In this document: in pieces, positions 21,136 through 33,959 of the stretch
Position numbering within the stretch: the first letter of the stretch is position 1
Layout: each line of letters opens with the position of its first letter
Origin: Plantago elongata
Lineage: Eukaryota; Streptophyta; Magnoliopsida; Lamiales; Plantaginaceae
Direction: 5' to 3'
Assembly: GCA_036897095.1 (NCBI GenBank)
Contig: JAYMSP010000207.1
Coordinates: 1 to 64,000 of the forward strand
Length of the DNA stretch: 64,000 nt
Position numbers and translations under genes: made by a program
Notes under the pieces: model-generated
What the model saw: only the letters and a program-made list of their open reading frames with translations
Told to the model about the DNA's origin: nothing
The model's database searches: none

Positions 21136-23890
21136 TTTACAGTCGAAATAATAATATAATCAGTGATTAGTATTTGATGTCAAATGTATGTTGATTAACA
21201 ATTGCACCCTATGCACATAATTGTTATCAACATATGGTGGTTAATGTTATCATTTTTGTTACCGTTTAATTGCAGTAATTAATATTTGATGGTGAATATA
21301 AGCTATTTTTTAGTGAATTTAAATAACCAACTTATAGGTAATCTTTTTGTAAAATTATCCGTTAGGTTTCCGTCAAAACCTACCCCTATAATTGGAGGAC
21401 AAGTTGTTAAACTGTGGTTATAAATTTAAGTTACAAATGGCGTAATGCTATATTATTAATATGTCATAGATTGGGCTGTTTCTGGTCAAAAGATGCAAAG
21501 ATTCTTTTAGGCCTTAGCCATTTTGGGGATAAAATTGCAATCAAATCAAATAATGTATCACGTTAGACAACTAGCAAATACACTAATGCTAGTGGGATTC
21601 AAGTTGTTTATTCATAATATTTTGTTTTTACTCTTCAAGATGATTGAGGTGAAGAACAACATTCCCATTATATTCTTCTTTAATTCTCCCAACAAATAAG
21701 ATATTGTTAAATAAGGATCCAATAGAGTTATAATGTTATTCCATGATAGTGTAGTTTATGATAATGTTTGTTCCTTCCAACAAATCAAAATATTGAACAT
21801 TAGTCAACATTATTTGCAAATTGCAATTTCATTAGTAGTACATAATCAACAAATTTAGATTTAATCTTGTGTTTGGTAAGTGTGGCATCATAGTCATACT
21901 ACTAGTCAGTAGATTGCTTCTGAATTTCTCCCGAAAGATATATCTTTTTTTCTTTTTAAATGATGAAGATGACTAGAATTCCCGACTAATTTTTTAAAAA
22001 GTTATTTCTAATATAGTGTAACTAAAAAGATAGAAAACGGTACAAAATGTGCAACACCACTATAATTTCAGGAAATATTTTTTTAACAAACTAAATCAAA
22101 AGTAAAGTGTACATTTTGTAATTTTGTGCGTATATGAGTGAGGACAACGTGTGAAAAAAATGACATACACCACATATTTATAAGGTAATCAATCAATATT
22201 AAAAAAAAACAAAATCAATGCCTTTAAAAAGTAATTTTGTGGTAAATAGACTTAAAAAAATTAAGTGTTACATTTTTTGTTGGACGAAGGACGATGAAGT
22301 ATTTATGATGGTCTTCGGAGTCAATATATGATGTGGAGATTAGTTTATAAAAATATCTCATTACCCTAATTAATTAATTAGGTTTTCAGGTTTTCCAGGG
22401 AATGGGCCTTAAGGCTTGGGAAAATTATTCACAAACCTGCCCAGTTGGCTACCATAGACCATCAGATCAAAATGAAACATGGACACGGGCCATACGGCCG
22501 AACTCAATCAATTTACAATCAGAGCAAAAATGATTTGGAAAATTCGAAAATCTGCCCCAGGGTCCATTTGGGGACAAAGTACAAAAAAAGAAAAAGAAAT
22601 CCATGAATATGAAATACATAAAAAAAAAAAAAACCTGAAACTGTATCATAGAGTGAAAATGATATATCATATATAGAATGCAAATGATATAATTTTCAAA
22701 CCTAAAACTCTATATTTAATGTGACGATACACAATTTGAGTTTAAATAATAAAACAATCATTTTTTTAAAAACAGGATATTATAAAATTGTTTCACTTCT
22801 AGCGGGACGGAGGGAGTAATAGAGTTTAAATGATATAACAATTGTTTTTTAATTTTTTTTCTCCAATACTATACGGGCCGGTAATTTTTACAAGATGATA
22901 AATAGACGTACCGTTTCCACGTGATATTTAATAGTGAATGTTGCAAATTATAGTCAATTTGATGTAGTTGTTAAAACAGTAATCGAGTTACCTCAATTTG
23001 AATTGAATTTGTGTGTAATTTTTATAATAAAAATGCAAGTAAAATTTAAATAATTTAATGTGTCAATTAATTAACTTCAAACCTACTTGATAATGTTTTA
23101 GGTGATACAAGAATGTTTTATCGATACTTAATAATTAAACAAAATTATATTATATAATTATCACTCAAACGTTTGAATTAATTTCGTAGATAACTTTTTA
23201 AGTAGTAATTTGCATCATAAACTTTATGCAATGTGTAAACATCAGCGTAAAAGAGAATGTATATTTTAATAAATTATAATGTTCGATTTATAACTTATTG
23301 TAATAAAAAATTTAATATATAATATATATTGAAAGAAATTTAACTGATTACAATAAGTCAATATATGGAACATGTACTAGGGATAAAACGGTATTACCTA
23401 GACAATTATGTTTATCATTGAATAACATTAAATTAGAACATTTTTTCCATTATATATAAAAATTTCACATTTTTTTATATTAAAATCCACACACCGTAAA
23501 TAAAAATTTACATGTAAAAATTTAAAAACTCTAAATAAAAACCCACAAACAACGTAAAAGATTACGGACCCTAAATAAAAACTTATAGACAGTATGTAAA
23601 AAATCACATGCACTGAATAATAATTTATAAAATTTAAACAAAAAAAAATAATATTTTCATATGTGATGAAAAAATCGCTACTTCTCCATACTTTGTAATT
23701 AAACTAATCCTCAAACTCGTTAATTGTCATTTTGTTCACTTCGGGGAGAATGGAATCCATCCATATTAATACCTTTGCGCGTTGGCAGCATCAAATGTTT
23801 CCTCTATAGTATAAAACTAGAGCTCGTTTATGCCATTTATACGCCAGTACATGTGCAAACACAATCCTAAATAATATCAAACCACTATGT
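21136..23890. other. AT-rich spacer with MITE end and duplicated segment
   Basis: A Stowaway-type end (gggacggagggagta) is at 22804-22818. The segment 22375-22500 is a diverged copy of 25385-25510. The rest is low-complexity AT-rich sequence without genes. Confidence 0.5.
22375..22500 (+). repeat. Direct repeat flanking the dioxygenase pseudogene (left copy)
   Basis: Shared words in the same order as at 25385-25510: taggtttt, aatgggcct, aaggctt, gcccagt, atcagatcaaaa and acatgg. The spacing differs by small indels. Confidence 0.7.
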
Positions 23891-23901
23891 TATCATAAAC
23901 T

Positions 23902-24963
23902 CCAGTAGTGATCAATTTCAGCCAGGAAAATCTAAAACTTGGTTCAGAATCTTGTCTCTCTACCTCCAAGAAAGTGAGGCAGGCCTTGGAAGAACATGGC
24001 ATCTTCGCAGCTGTTGACAACGACGGCAGAGTAATCCCCATGGAGATCAGCAATGGCGCCATGCTCCATGAATTGGAGATGCTTTTCGGCCTCCCAAAGG
24101 AAACGAAGAAGAGAAACACTTCAGATGTCGTGTTTTTCAATGCTTATATGGAGCCAAGTCCCTTGTTGCCCCTAATGGAAAGCTTGTCGATTGAGGATTC
24201 GATCTCCCCTGAAGCAGTTGACAGCTTCACCAAACTCATGTGGCCTTCTGGCAACAACAATTTCCAGTACGTCAAATTCTTGTTGTATGGAGTCTCGTTA
24301 TAATTAAAACATGTCACTAATTAAGCGCTAACCAAACCAGCTATACAGCTTGTCAGATGTAAAATTGGATTCATAACTCCTATATAACTCATACTTGTTG
24401 AGGTACGCATACAGTTCTTGGCAAGTTTCTAACAACTGACCCTTAAGTACATGTGATGAATCCATGCAGTGAAGTGGTGAACATATATGCTAAGACAGCT
24501 TTGGAAGTGGGACAAAATGTGCGCAAAATGGTGTTTGATAGCTTCGGATTGCATGAGTCATACTACGACTCTTGCAACGATCACTTTACTCATACACTCT
24601 GATTCAACAAGTATACGACTCCAAAGTCGGATGAATATGTGATCGGCTGTTGAGCTCACACCGATAAATCTTGGTACTGGTACACCATCCTTCAGCAAGT
24701 TAACCAAGTCAACTGCATGCAAATTAGACCAAAGGGCAAGGATTACTGGGTTACTGTTGATATGTTGATGCATGGAGAAGAGATTAGGTACTCGGCTGTT
24801 CAATTTGCACATCTCAATAAGACGATTCAAGTACCAGAAGAGCTTGTGGACGATGAGCACCCATTGTAGCAGAAGTCATTTAATTGTATGGATGATTTTC
24901 TCGTCTTTTCAGATGCTAAAATATTCGAAGAGGGAAGTGTTATCGAGCCCAACCATGAATTTT
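23902..24963 (+). pseudogene. AOP-type 2-oxoglutarate-dependent dioxygenase pseudogene
   Basis: Exon 1 (about 23902-24266) reads PVVINFSQENLKLGSES, then VRQALEEHGIFAAV, MLHELEMLFGLPKETKKRN and FTKLMWPSGNNNF. It is the N-terminal DIOX_N region of the AOP1-like 2-ODD clade. A GTACGT donor and an acceptor at 24468-24469 lead to exon 2 from 24470 (EVVNIYAKTALEVGQNVRKM, YTTPKSDEYVIG, AHTDKS with the HxD iron ligands, ILQQVNQVN, EELVDDEHP, FLVFSDAKIFEEG). It is broken: exon 2 carries in-frame stops at about 24599, 24650 and 24867. The stretch between TVDM and GEEIRYSAVQ, which should hold the distal His and the RxS 2-oxoglutarate motif, is missing. The usual ATG is absent before PVVINFS, and the C-terminal end is frame-shifted. 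No function is expected. Confidence 0.85.
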
Positions 24964-25384
24964 AAGCAACTCAATCCAAGAAGTAACGTTGAAAGCATGT
25001 GTGTTTGAATTGTTCATGTTCACATTTTCATGATAAGTATGTAACTTTTGTTTGGAATAAATTATGATTTATGTCATATTCAGGCAACTAATTTTGATAA
25101 ACATACTCCCTCATAAATCAAATATTAATGTTATAATATAATACATAATTAACCACTGTTGTTGATGATCGCTTTTATATAGAAATAAAAAAAATATTAA
25201 CATGGATTATATGTATTATAAAAACATCAAAAGTTTTAACAAGATTATTAATATAATATACACATAAAATTACTTAAAATGTTCAATCACAAAACATTAT
25301 TTATATTATTTGAAATATTAAATTTAAACTCATGTAAATATGTCATTGGTCCCTTGGAGCATCTTAACTTCACTTTCTTATCAA

Positions 25385-25510
25385 TTAGCCGATTAGGTTT
25401 TCTAAGAAATGGGCCTAAAGGCTTGTGAAAACTATTGGGTCATCAATCATCCAGCCCAGTGGGTAATCAAAGTCCATATCAGATCAAAAGAGACATGGTT
25501 AGTGGGTTGG
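25385..25510 (+). repeat. Direct repeat flanking the dioxygenase pseudogene (right copy)
   Basis: Diverged copy of 22375-22500: gattaggttttct, aaatgggcct, aaaggcttgtgaaaa, gcccagtggg, atcagatcaaaagagacatgg. Confidence 0.7.
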
Positions 25511-25574
25511 ACCGTGAATATCGCCCCACGCCCCACCTCACAAATCACAATTTCAATTTCGACTGTATTTTTTC

Positions 25575-25740
25575 AATTAAAATTTACTGAACTGAACTGA
25601 AGTAAGGTATAAATTATAACTAGGTCGAGTTGAACTGAACTTGACTGGAACTGAACTGAACTGAATTGAAGTAAGGTATAAATTATAACTAAACCTAACT
25701 GGACTAAACTAAACTGAATTGATTTCAGTTAATATTTTAC
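25575..25740. repeat. 69-bp tandem duplication with CTGAA-rich sequence
   Basis: tgaagtaaggtataaattat occurs at about 25599 and 25668. The sequence between and after the copies is made of actgaactgaa-type pentamers. Confidence 0.8.
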
Positions 25741-26639
25741 ATTTATCATTTTACTGAACTAGAAATTTATATCTCATGTTAACTTTGAACTTATTTTCTT
25801 AAAGGTATTTTAGTTAATTTTACAAATCATAACCTGTGACATTTACAAAATAAATATATTAAACTAAATTAAATCATTTTCTACAAATATAATTAAATTG
25901 CCTGATAATTCTACCGATTGCCAAACCACGTATGTTGCCTTCTCAGTTCTTCCTTATTCAAAATTCTGCAATTTGTGACTCATAAGTCAAATATTTAAAT
26001 ACTTACTCTGTCACTTCAGATTGTGCAATTTGACGTAATCGGACACAATATTTGAAACGAAAACATGCTAATTGCTTCGGCTTGTATGCTTCCAACTTGC
26101 AAGAAAAGGAAAAGTTGAACAGAATGTTTCGATAGAATTTGAGTGACACTGTTTAAATTGAAATTAAACTTTTTATATAAAATAATGGTATGCACAAAAA
26201 TTTAACTTTAAATATACTGAGTCGATTGGTTATATGCATGAGTTCATGACCCCAAGGGCTAGGCTATGTGTGGGAAGCGGCGAGTGTTAATCCATATAAG
26301 ACGATGATTATAATGCAGATAAATCATGTTAATTAGGTTAATGGACGTTTTAGTGATCGACACGTATATACAATTAGTGGATCAGGATTAATTGATGAAC
26401 TATTAGAATTTTGGAGATAAAGTGTCAATCAACATAAACTAGTGGAGCCACTGTACAATTGACAATAGGACACCAATTATCAAAAGCTATATGCCCCTGG
26501 AGAAAAGGTTAAAACATCATGGCATTTTGTGAGGTAAATCATGCATGATACACATTGCAAATGTGTAGAAAATTGGTGATCTAGAATAAGGACTGATTGA
26601 CATGGCATTCAAATTGTTTAATTTGACTTGATAAATATT

Positions 26640-26750
26640 GATTTGGTCCAAAATACACTTCAAATGCCCCATTTCAATTCCATTCCAAACACAATTTCAC
26701 CAAAATCCCATACAAATGACCATTTGAGTGTCATGCCAATCAACCCCATA
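26640..26750 (-). mobile_element. Harbinger-like terminal arm (dispersed copy)
   Basis: ccaaaatacacttcaaatgc, caattccattccaaacac, aatttcaccaaaatccca and cattgagtgtcatgccaatc-like words run parallel to 17562-17693 with few changes. The left part of the element is not recognisable. Confidence 0.6.
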
Positions 26751-27394
26751 TTTTCTTGAACTGCAACTTTATAAATTGTATTGAATTGATTTGAACTGAT
26801 AATTAAATAGAATTGAACTAAACGAAATTACAGTATAAGATGCAACTAATCAATTTTTCAGGGGTACACACTTGCATTTTTATAGACATTTCACCTATAC
26901 GTCTAAACATTAGGATTCAAAACGCTTCCTTAATTTTTATTTATTTTTTCATCTCCCTGCTTTGCAAAAATGAATTGCTTCACCAATCACCCTGTTTATT
27001 TGCTGATTGGGAAAATTATATGAAAACCAAATAGTGTTCTAACTTATTGATTTGACCAACCAATCTTCCAAGCCAACTATACACTTGTATGATCTTTAAT
27101 CATGGTGTTAAATGTGTTAAGTACCTAACTCAAGTAAAACCTAGAACCTGACCTACCAAAACAAGGTGAGTCAGCTCAACAGTATGATGAGATGAAATGA
27201 AATGTGTGTAGACTTGATAAATAAGCAGCCATAATAGTGGAAAAGCTAATACTATCTTTAATCAGAGTAAATACAGCTTATGGAAAGCTTAGCAAAAAAG
27301 CACCATCTTTTTATGGTGACAGATAAGACTTGAATCACATATAGTGGAAGCTGATGTAATGATAAGTTGCTGAATCCTTAACACTTTCACCACC

Positions 27395-27790
27395 TATTTA
27401 AACCCTCCTCTATCCATAACCAAACTCCCCTCAGCTTCATGTAATCTACTAACTTGTAGTATTATTATTATTATTACAAGACAAGAAAGGCAGAAGCTGT
27501 TATCAGAAGCTGAAAGCTCAAAATGTGTTGGGATGAAGAGTTCCATGGTTCTTGAAACTCATGGCATTTGGAGTGAGTTGCATTTGTGTTCACTCCGCAC
27601 TCAACTCGACTGCTCAGCGAATTCGCAGAAGAGGGCTTAACCTTTTGGCTAATTCAGGGCAAACCGGCAAGTCACGCAACGGCAATGGACTCTGCTGAGT
27701 CTTCTCTTGGCTTTTTGTTTCTTTATCTTATGTGTGCTTTAATTCTCTGTGTTGTTCTCTTGCATTGTATTGAATAAGGGATTCTGATTT
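27395..27790 (+). other. Possible short transcription unit with small ORFs
   Basis: A TATA-like tatttaaa at 27395-27402 is followed by a C-rich start region and a leader-like stretch containing a tattattattatt run. Small frames follow: 27533-27640 (35 aa, MKSSMVLETHG start) and 27561-27698 (45 aa, MAFGVSCICVHS, then RIRRRGLNLLANSG). Neither has a family that I recognise. G/C content is clearly above the flanks between 27480 and 27720. It may be a short peptide gene, a non-coding RNA gene, or the first exon of something lost. Confidence 0.3.
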
Positions 27791-28279
27791 AGTCTCCAAA
27801 TTGGTGTTATCTTTGTGTATTGTTTGATTGAATCCTTTTGCAGAACGTGTTCTTGATCCAGTCCATGTGACCTTTTTAATTAACTAGCTTTCAATGTTAT
27901 TGCAATATTCATAGAAAGTGCTTGTTGTATGTGAACAGATCTACAGTTCCATTTATTGCATCTCATCAGTCATCACTAAAAACTAAAAACGTCGTTTTGT
28001 ATAGCTCCAATGCGTCATTGGTGGTACATGGTCGACATAAAAGTGGGACATAAGATTCCGCCTGTTATTGTACATAATCTCTTGCTAAATTGCCATCAGT
28101 AACCAATCTAATACTTGCTCTGAAAAATTGAACAAAATGTTTGTACACGGATTTCCTTTCTTTTATACATATGAATACATGGTTTCCTTTTTACTACTAT
28201 AAACAAAACCACATTTCATTTTAACAATACCATAAAAAACATCAGAGTAGACATTCGTGTAAACAAAACAAGCCTAATG
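27791..28279. other. 3' flank of the receptor kinase gene
   Basis: 28100-28279 probably holds the 3' UTR of the minus-strand kinase gene. Nothing else is recognised. Confidence 0.5.
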
Positions 28280-31200
28280 CTATCGCGGCCCTGAAAGTTC
28301 CATAGCCTCTACTACAAGCGATGATTCCTCTATCAAGTCTGAATATCTTTGAGGTGGATGATAATCATATGTTCTGTACCTTGGAGTCTCGACCTTCTGA
28401 GATTGCTCCCACTTTTCGGCTAATCCATCACCTTCCAACATTCGCAACACTTCTGACATTTTAGGTCGGAATGAAGGATTGAACTGTGTGCAAAGAAGGG
28501 CTACCTTAACCATCTCTTCCAACTCCATTCTGTCGAATTCGTTCATCAGGTCCTTGTCTACCATAAGGTTCAGCTTCTTTTCTTCATGAAGCTTTTTAAC
28601 CTGAATAAGAATAGTAGATTATATCAGTATTGATTATAAATTTACCCTAGTCTCGTAGCCAGGATTAGATGATTGTTCACACATTCTCAATACAGAATAC
28701 AGGACCAAGATTTTTCAATACACTTTGTAACGTAAAGTTGGTGTACTTACCCAATCAAGAATAACTCCTTTTTGGTTGGTTCCTCTCCCAAAGTCTACTG
28801 CCTTGTGGCCTGTAATGAGCTCAAGAAGTAAGATACCGAATCCAAAAACATCAGTCTTTTCTGATGATTGACCTGTTGACAGATACTCCGGAGCTATGTG
28901 GCCAACAGTGCCACGTACTGCAGTAGTAACATGAGAATCCCGGTGATCAAGCAGCTTTGCCAATCCAAAATCACCAACTACGGCCTCAAAGTCTTCATCC
29001 AACAAAATGTTAGCTGCTTTGACATCTCGGTGTATAACTCTGGGGTCACATTGCTCATGCAAATAGACCAAGCCCCTTGCTGTGCCCAATGCTATCCTTT
29101 TTCGTCTTGACCAGTCTAATACTGGCCTGCCATGAAGATGATCTGTTGAGAGCATATTATGAGCAAGTTTGAATTTAACGTGACTGGGAAGAGTACACAT
29201 TGTCAATTGCAAATTCATAAGCTCTCATTAATAATCATCAAAATATCCATGATTTGTGTTCAAGGACACAAAAACCATACAATTGGGAAATGAGAACCAT
29301 GTCTACTTTCTTGATTAGCTTCTGAACTTCAGAAGTACGATTTACTGGTTTTACAATTTGTGTTCTTTATCCTTAAGATTCTTAGAATTCCATTTCCAGT
29401 TTTTCCACGTACATCGTGTCATTAGCATTATTCTTTTACTCGGGGCATAGCTGGTTTTATGAAGTATACTATCCATAAATTGTACCTTGAGTAATCTACT
29501 ATGTCACTATAGGATGTAAAGTAGAGTACGTCATCATGTTCCTGTGGCTCATGACTAGTACATGTGCATATAGTGTAATGAAGATCCTGACCTTTGAGTC
29601 TAGATGCCACGCTTCCATTTGACATATAAGGGTAAATGAGAAGCCGCTCGTTTTCAGTGGAGCAGAATCCCATGAGACGAAGAAGATTCCTGTGGACAGC
29701 TAAACTGATCAGTTCTACTTCCGTTTGAAACTGAATTTCACCGCCACCAGCATTATAGTCTTTCAATCTTTTCACAGCCACCACACTCCCATTGCTTAAG
29801 CGGCCCTTGTAAACAATTCCGAAACCTCCCTTCCCCAGTATGTTCTTTGAGTTAAAATGGTCGGTTGCAGCTCGGAGTTCCTTAAAAGTGTACTTTCTCA
29901 AATGACCTAAACATACCTCTGGATCATATTGATCTGCCAAAGAATATGTAACTTGCTAAGAAGCAGCAGAAGGGTAAAACGGAAATATACAAGAATATTT
30001 ATCTAATCACAAAAGTAAAAAAAAAAAAAACATTCAAAAGTTTCAAGGTTTAAAATCTTACCATTAACATCAAAGAAAATCTGCTGGTTACGCCTGTATC
30101 GCCACCAAACTAAGAATCCAACTGCTATAACTATAATGAAGGCACCACCAAAGCTTGCTCCAAATGCAATGGCAACATGATGTTTTTCTCCAGATCTAGA
30201 ATTATCTGAAAAGAACGTAGATATTCAACACCAAAATCAAAACGTAACCGCCACGGAGGACAAAACTTCACTAGGAGAAGCAGAAATTTAACCTTTCATA
30301 GCATCTGGTGGAAATGATAATGGTTCCGGGAAAACAACTGAGCAATTGTTTTGTGAAGCCTGCGCACAAATTAATGGATTCCCAACAACTCTACAAGAAA
30401 ATAGAGCAATCATGTATGTTAATACATAAAAACACAGTGCAAAGAACATATAGGCCTAAAAGCAGAAGGCAACTCACTTGAAAGTTCTGGCAGAAACTTT
30501 TGGCAAGGAACCACTAAGATTATTAAAAGAAAGGTCCCTGTGATAATTCTTATAAATATCAGCTCAACTTATTTAACTAAACAAACAGCAAACTTCATAA
30601 ACAAAATAGATACTTCATTGCATCCAAACATAACACGTACACAAGGTTGAGGCTCTGAAGTTGCGATAGAGAGTCTGGTATCGGTCCACTAAGACTGTTA
30701 TTGTTAAGCCGCCTGACTTGCTCAAAGAATAACAAAAAACAGGAATCAGTCGAAAGAAAATTGAAAATATCCTCTCACAAGTTAATATTAGCAGAGGCCG
30801 CAACTACTCACAAATAATTTAAGTCATACAAATCCCCTATGGACGTAGGTATTCCGCCTGTAAGCTTGTTATTGGAGAGATCAAGCGTCTGAAGCTTTTC
30901 TAGCTTGCCAATAACATCTGGAATCTGACCAACGATTAAATTATTCTGTAGCAACCTACAGAATTCAAAGCAACAAATTGAGTAATTTGATAGAACATTA
31001 GGGCAGTGTTAGCAAAATCTTAGGCTCACATGAAACACTTATGAGTTGAGCACGTGTACAACGACATTCTTAACAAAGAACAAATTCTAGAAGTGCTTGC
31101 GAAGAGTACAAGAGTAGATAGTAACGAGCTGATAAAGGACATGTATTCCATTCAAATGTTAACAAACTTTTAACCTTAACTATTCAATCAGAGATCGTTC

Positions 31201-32144
31201 AATTTCCAAGTTTAGAGAAATCGGGTCTAAATTTAGCTTTATTTCCCATTTGGTGCTTCTGAAAAGGCCTAACCAGTTTAAAAGACATGCTGCAAGCCCT
31301 CATTCACAAACTGTCTAGATGGGCAAATTCGGGCAAGAACTTTTCAGCTATAAGAACACAAACAGCCGAGAGAGGCATGAAGAAACTATGCAAGGTACTT
31401 ACACAGACTGCAACTTAGTGAGGTTCCCAATTGCAGGCGATAATGTACCGGATAAGCCGAGGCTCGGTAGCCCTCTGAAAACCCAAGAAATAAATATCCC
31501 TAAGAACCCGTAAAGAAATTCTTGCATTTCAAAACCTTAAACTCAGATTCAGAACTTACAGAGCTGAAACATAGCCATCTTGGTAGCAATTAATCATCGT
31601 CCAACCACAAGGATCTACAGAATTTGCATCCCAATTCTCCAAAACATTATATGGATCATGTAAATCATTCTTTATAGAGATCAAAGCCACAACTGCATTC
31701 ATTTCACATCAACAATAATGGTCAGTTATTTGTTCTTCTTCCATATCAAGAAACAGTAATAATATGAACAGCCATTGCCATCTAATCTAATCCAGCTTTT
31801 TAACCACTACAGAGCAAACAAATGAAATAAATACGAAAAAATGTAGGAAAAAAAGGATAAGCAAGTGGGGTACTGCAAATTGAATCTCATTGAAACAGAA
31901 AAACCAGCCAAATATAGCAAGAAAATCAAATGAGGATTTGAATCTAAAAACAGTAAACTTTATATGAACAGCAATTACACAAACATCAGAAAGAAAGAAT
32001 TCAATTAAGAAGGATAAAAAGATAATCTTCACCTTCATAGTTGACACCAGAAGGAGAAAGGGTAGAATAAACACCTACTACCATCAATGCCAAAATGACC
32101 AATCCCAATATCCACCTTCTCTCCATTGATAACAAAAGCTCCAT
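28280..32144 (-). CDS. NIK3: LRR receptor-like kinase, NSP-interacting kinase (NIK3-like)
   Basis: Eleven exons: 32144-32033, 31692-31560, 31474-31403, 30955-30812, 30712-30641, 30537-30478, 30390-30293, 30205-30062, 29933-29592, 29142-28751 and 28600-28280; 1890 nt, 629 aa. It has a signal peptide (residues 1 to about 27), an LRR N-terminal cap with the [10 protein letters not shown] Cys pair, about five LRRs encoded by 72/144-nt phase-matched exons, and a Pro/Ser-containing juxtamembrane part. A TM helix (about 241-264) precedes the kinase domain: GKGGFG at 312-317, Lys333, HRD with Asp432 and DFG with Asp450. The activation loop [19 protein letters not shown] and the C-terminus MELSGPR follow. 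Exon layout and wording are those of LRR subfamily II, nearest NIK3/NIK2. These plasma-membrane kinases are co-receptor-like; NIK1 is known for antiviral signalling that lowers translation. All catalytic residues are present. Confidence 0.94.
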
Positions 32145-33227
32145 CAAATCTTCACCTCGTCTGAACAGATTTTACTCCATTTCAGAACAAAAATCCAACC
32201 CCAGTTTCATGTCACACATAACTGACTCCCACACTCAACCTTGTTATAATCCAAACAAACTAGACAAAAAGTAACTAACCCCAACCAAGAATCAGAACCC
32301 CATAAAGCAAATCCACTCACAATGTGTACCGTATACTCAAAACTTGCTCCTCTCCAACTTTTCTCCACAGAATAACCTCAAAGTTGCCTTTTTTCAAGAA
32401 TTCACTAAATAGAAAAAGGCCTAGATGGTGAAGGAACCAAAAAAGGTGTCTTTTTTGGAGAAAGGAAAGCAGCAATAGAGAGGGAATGGAGCTGAAATTA
32501 TGAGAGAGAGTCCTTGAGATCTGAGCAGAATGGGATTTGGTAGAGTGTGAAATTCATGTGGTTTGTGTGTGTCCCAACAAAATTCTGTTTGCCAATTTTG
32601 AATAAAATGTGAGAATGCAAAATACACAGATGTGCCTTTGTTCTTCTTCTTCTTCTCAGTAGTACTGTCAATTCCAGTGTACTGTATTGTATATCCTTGG
32701 AAGATTAACAGCTGCTATACATAATAATAATAACAACAGAAGTAATAAGTAAAGCTAATCAAAATTAAACCTTTTAAAATATATAGAATAAGGAAAAGGG
32801 TAAAGGAAACAAAAGTAGAAAGAAAATGATAAGATTAGGAGAGGAGTGGTTAGTTAGTCCACACTTATTATTATTACACAAAATCGAATATTTAAATGTA
32901 CATTTTCTAATTTAAATCGATTCTCAATTAGTTCCTTATCCAACGAGGGAGAGTTTAGTTGAGTTGAGGTATGGCATGGGCATCTTTTCTCCACCAGAAA
33001 GAAACAAACACGCTGCAAAAGTCCAAAGCATAAGGCCAAGGCATCACAGATACTGATGTGGACACTATGTACCCGAATTTAAAACCAAACAGGAAAGTAA
33101 GTTTATACATACAGTGCCAACCAGTACTGTCTCTACTTGTTTATTGGGAAAATTTTGATGCTATAACTAACAAAACCCTTTCTTATTCTTTTCTCCTTAC
33201 TCTTCTCCGGAGATTTAGTAGTGTAAA

Positions 33228-33398
33228 CATATATAGTATGTGATTAAAAATGAATTTGAGATAGAAAAATATATACAAATTTAATAATGTGTGATGTAAA
33301 ATGAGTTGTAATATGGGATTATTATTAAAAATGAAAAAATATTTTGTTATTAAAAATGTTTAAAACGGAAATATGTTTTGTTTGTAATAGAACGGAGT
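33228..33398. mobile_element. Stowaway-type MITE, degraded copy
   Basis: atatatagtatgtgattaaaaatgaatttgaga.. through cggaaatatgttttgtttgtaat and aacggagta follows the element at 34013-34241 in order. The left terminus is not recognisable. Confidence 0.7.
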
Positions 33399-33584
33399 AA
33401 GTATTGTTGTGAAGAGACGTGGTGTGACTGATGGGATGGGATGGATGTCTCAGAAACCGAGCGCAAAAGGCAAAGAAAAGTGGGTAGTAAAACCAAACAA
33501 ACGCGCAAGAAATTCAATCCTTTTTGGCAGGTCACGTGCCTGTCTTGTCCGATTTCTTGTTTAGCTTTTGGATTTTTAAATTAT

Positions 33585-33710
33585 TCCACTTGATTATAAT
33601 AGAATTTGAATATTTATTTGGATGTATTTTTGTGAAATTATATTTAAAATTGAGATATTTAAATTGTATTTAATATGAAATCATTATTCATCGAGTTAAA
33701 TGAACCGATT
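33585..33710 (+). mobile_element. Harbinger-like arm, strongly decayed
   Basis: ttggatgtatttttgtgaaa, aaaattgagatatttaaattg and atcattattcatcgagttaaa keep the order of the arm at 14954-15095, but with many more changes. Confidence 0.45.
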
Positions 33711-33959
33711 ACAATCGTATAATAAACAACTTCTTTCAATTTCTCTATTAAATTCAAAGTGAAAATTAAGAGGTTATGTTAAGTATTAATTTGAATTTAA
33801 ATTTATAAAAGTATAAATAATGCTCAAAATAAAAAAAAAACTAATATTACTTGTCCTTATCAACAGCGAAAACTCAAAAAATGAAATGTCAAAATGTTAC
33901 TTATGATGTCGATCAATATTGATCATCACATTATACTTACTCTCCTTGGATCTTCACGT

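Larger units (their letters stand above)
25009..27390. other. AT-rich spacer with repeats
   Basis: It contains the right copy of the direct repeat (25385-25510), a 69-bp tandem duplication with CTGAA-rich sequence (about 25575-25740) and a Harbinger-like arm (26640-26750). No gene is seen. Confidence 0.5.

Noticed and set aside
23877-24140. Minus-strand frame over the dioxygenase pseudogene
   Set aside because: Antisense shadow of exon 1. The plus strand gives the recognisable protein family.
26358-26372. gtatatac as a phosphate-starvation (P1BS) site supporting the 27.4-kb unit
   Set aside because: It is 1 kb away, and an 8-bp degenerate motif is expected by chance in such AT-rich DNA.
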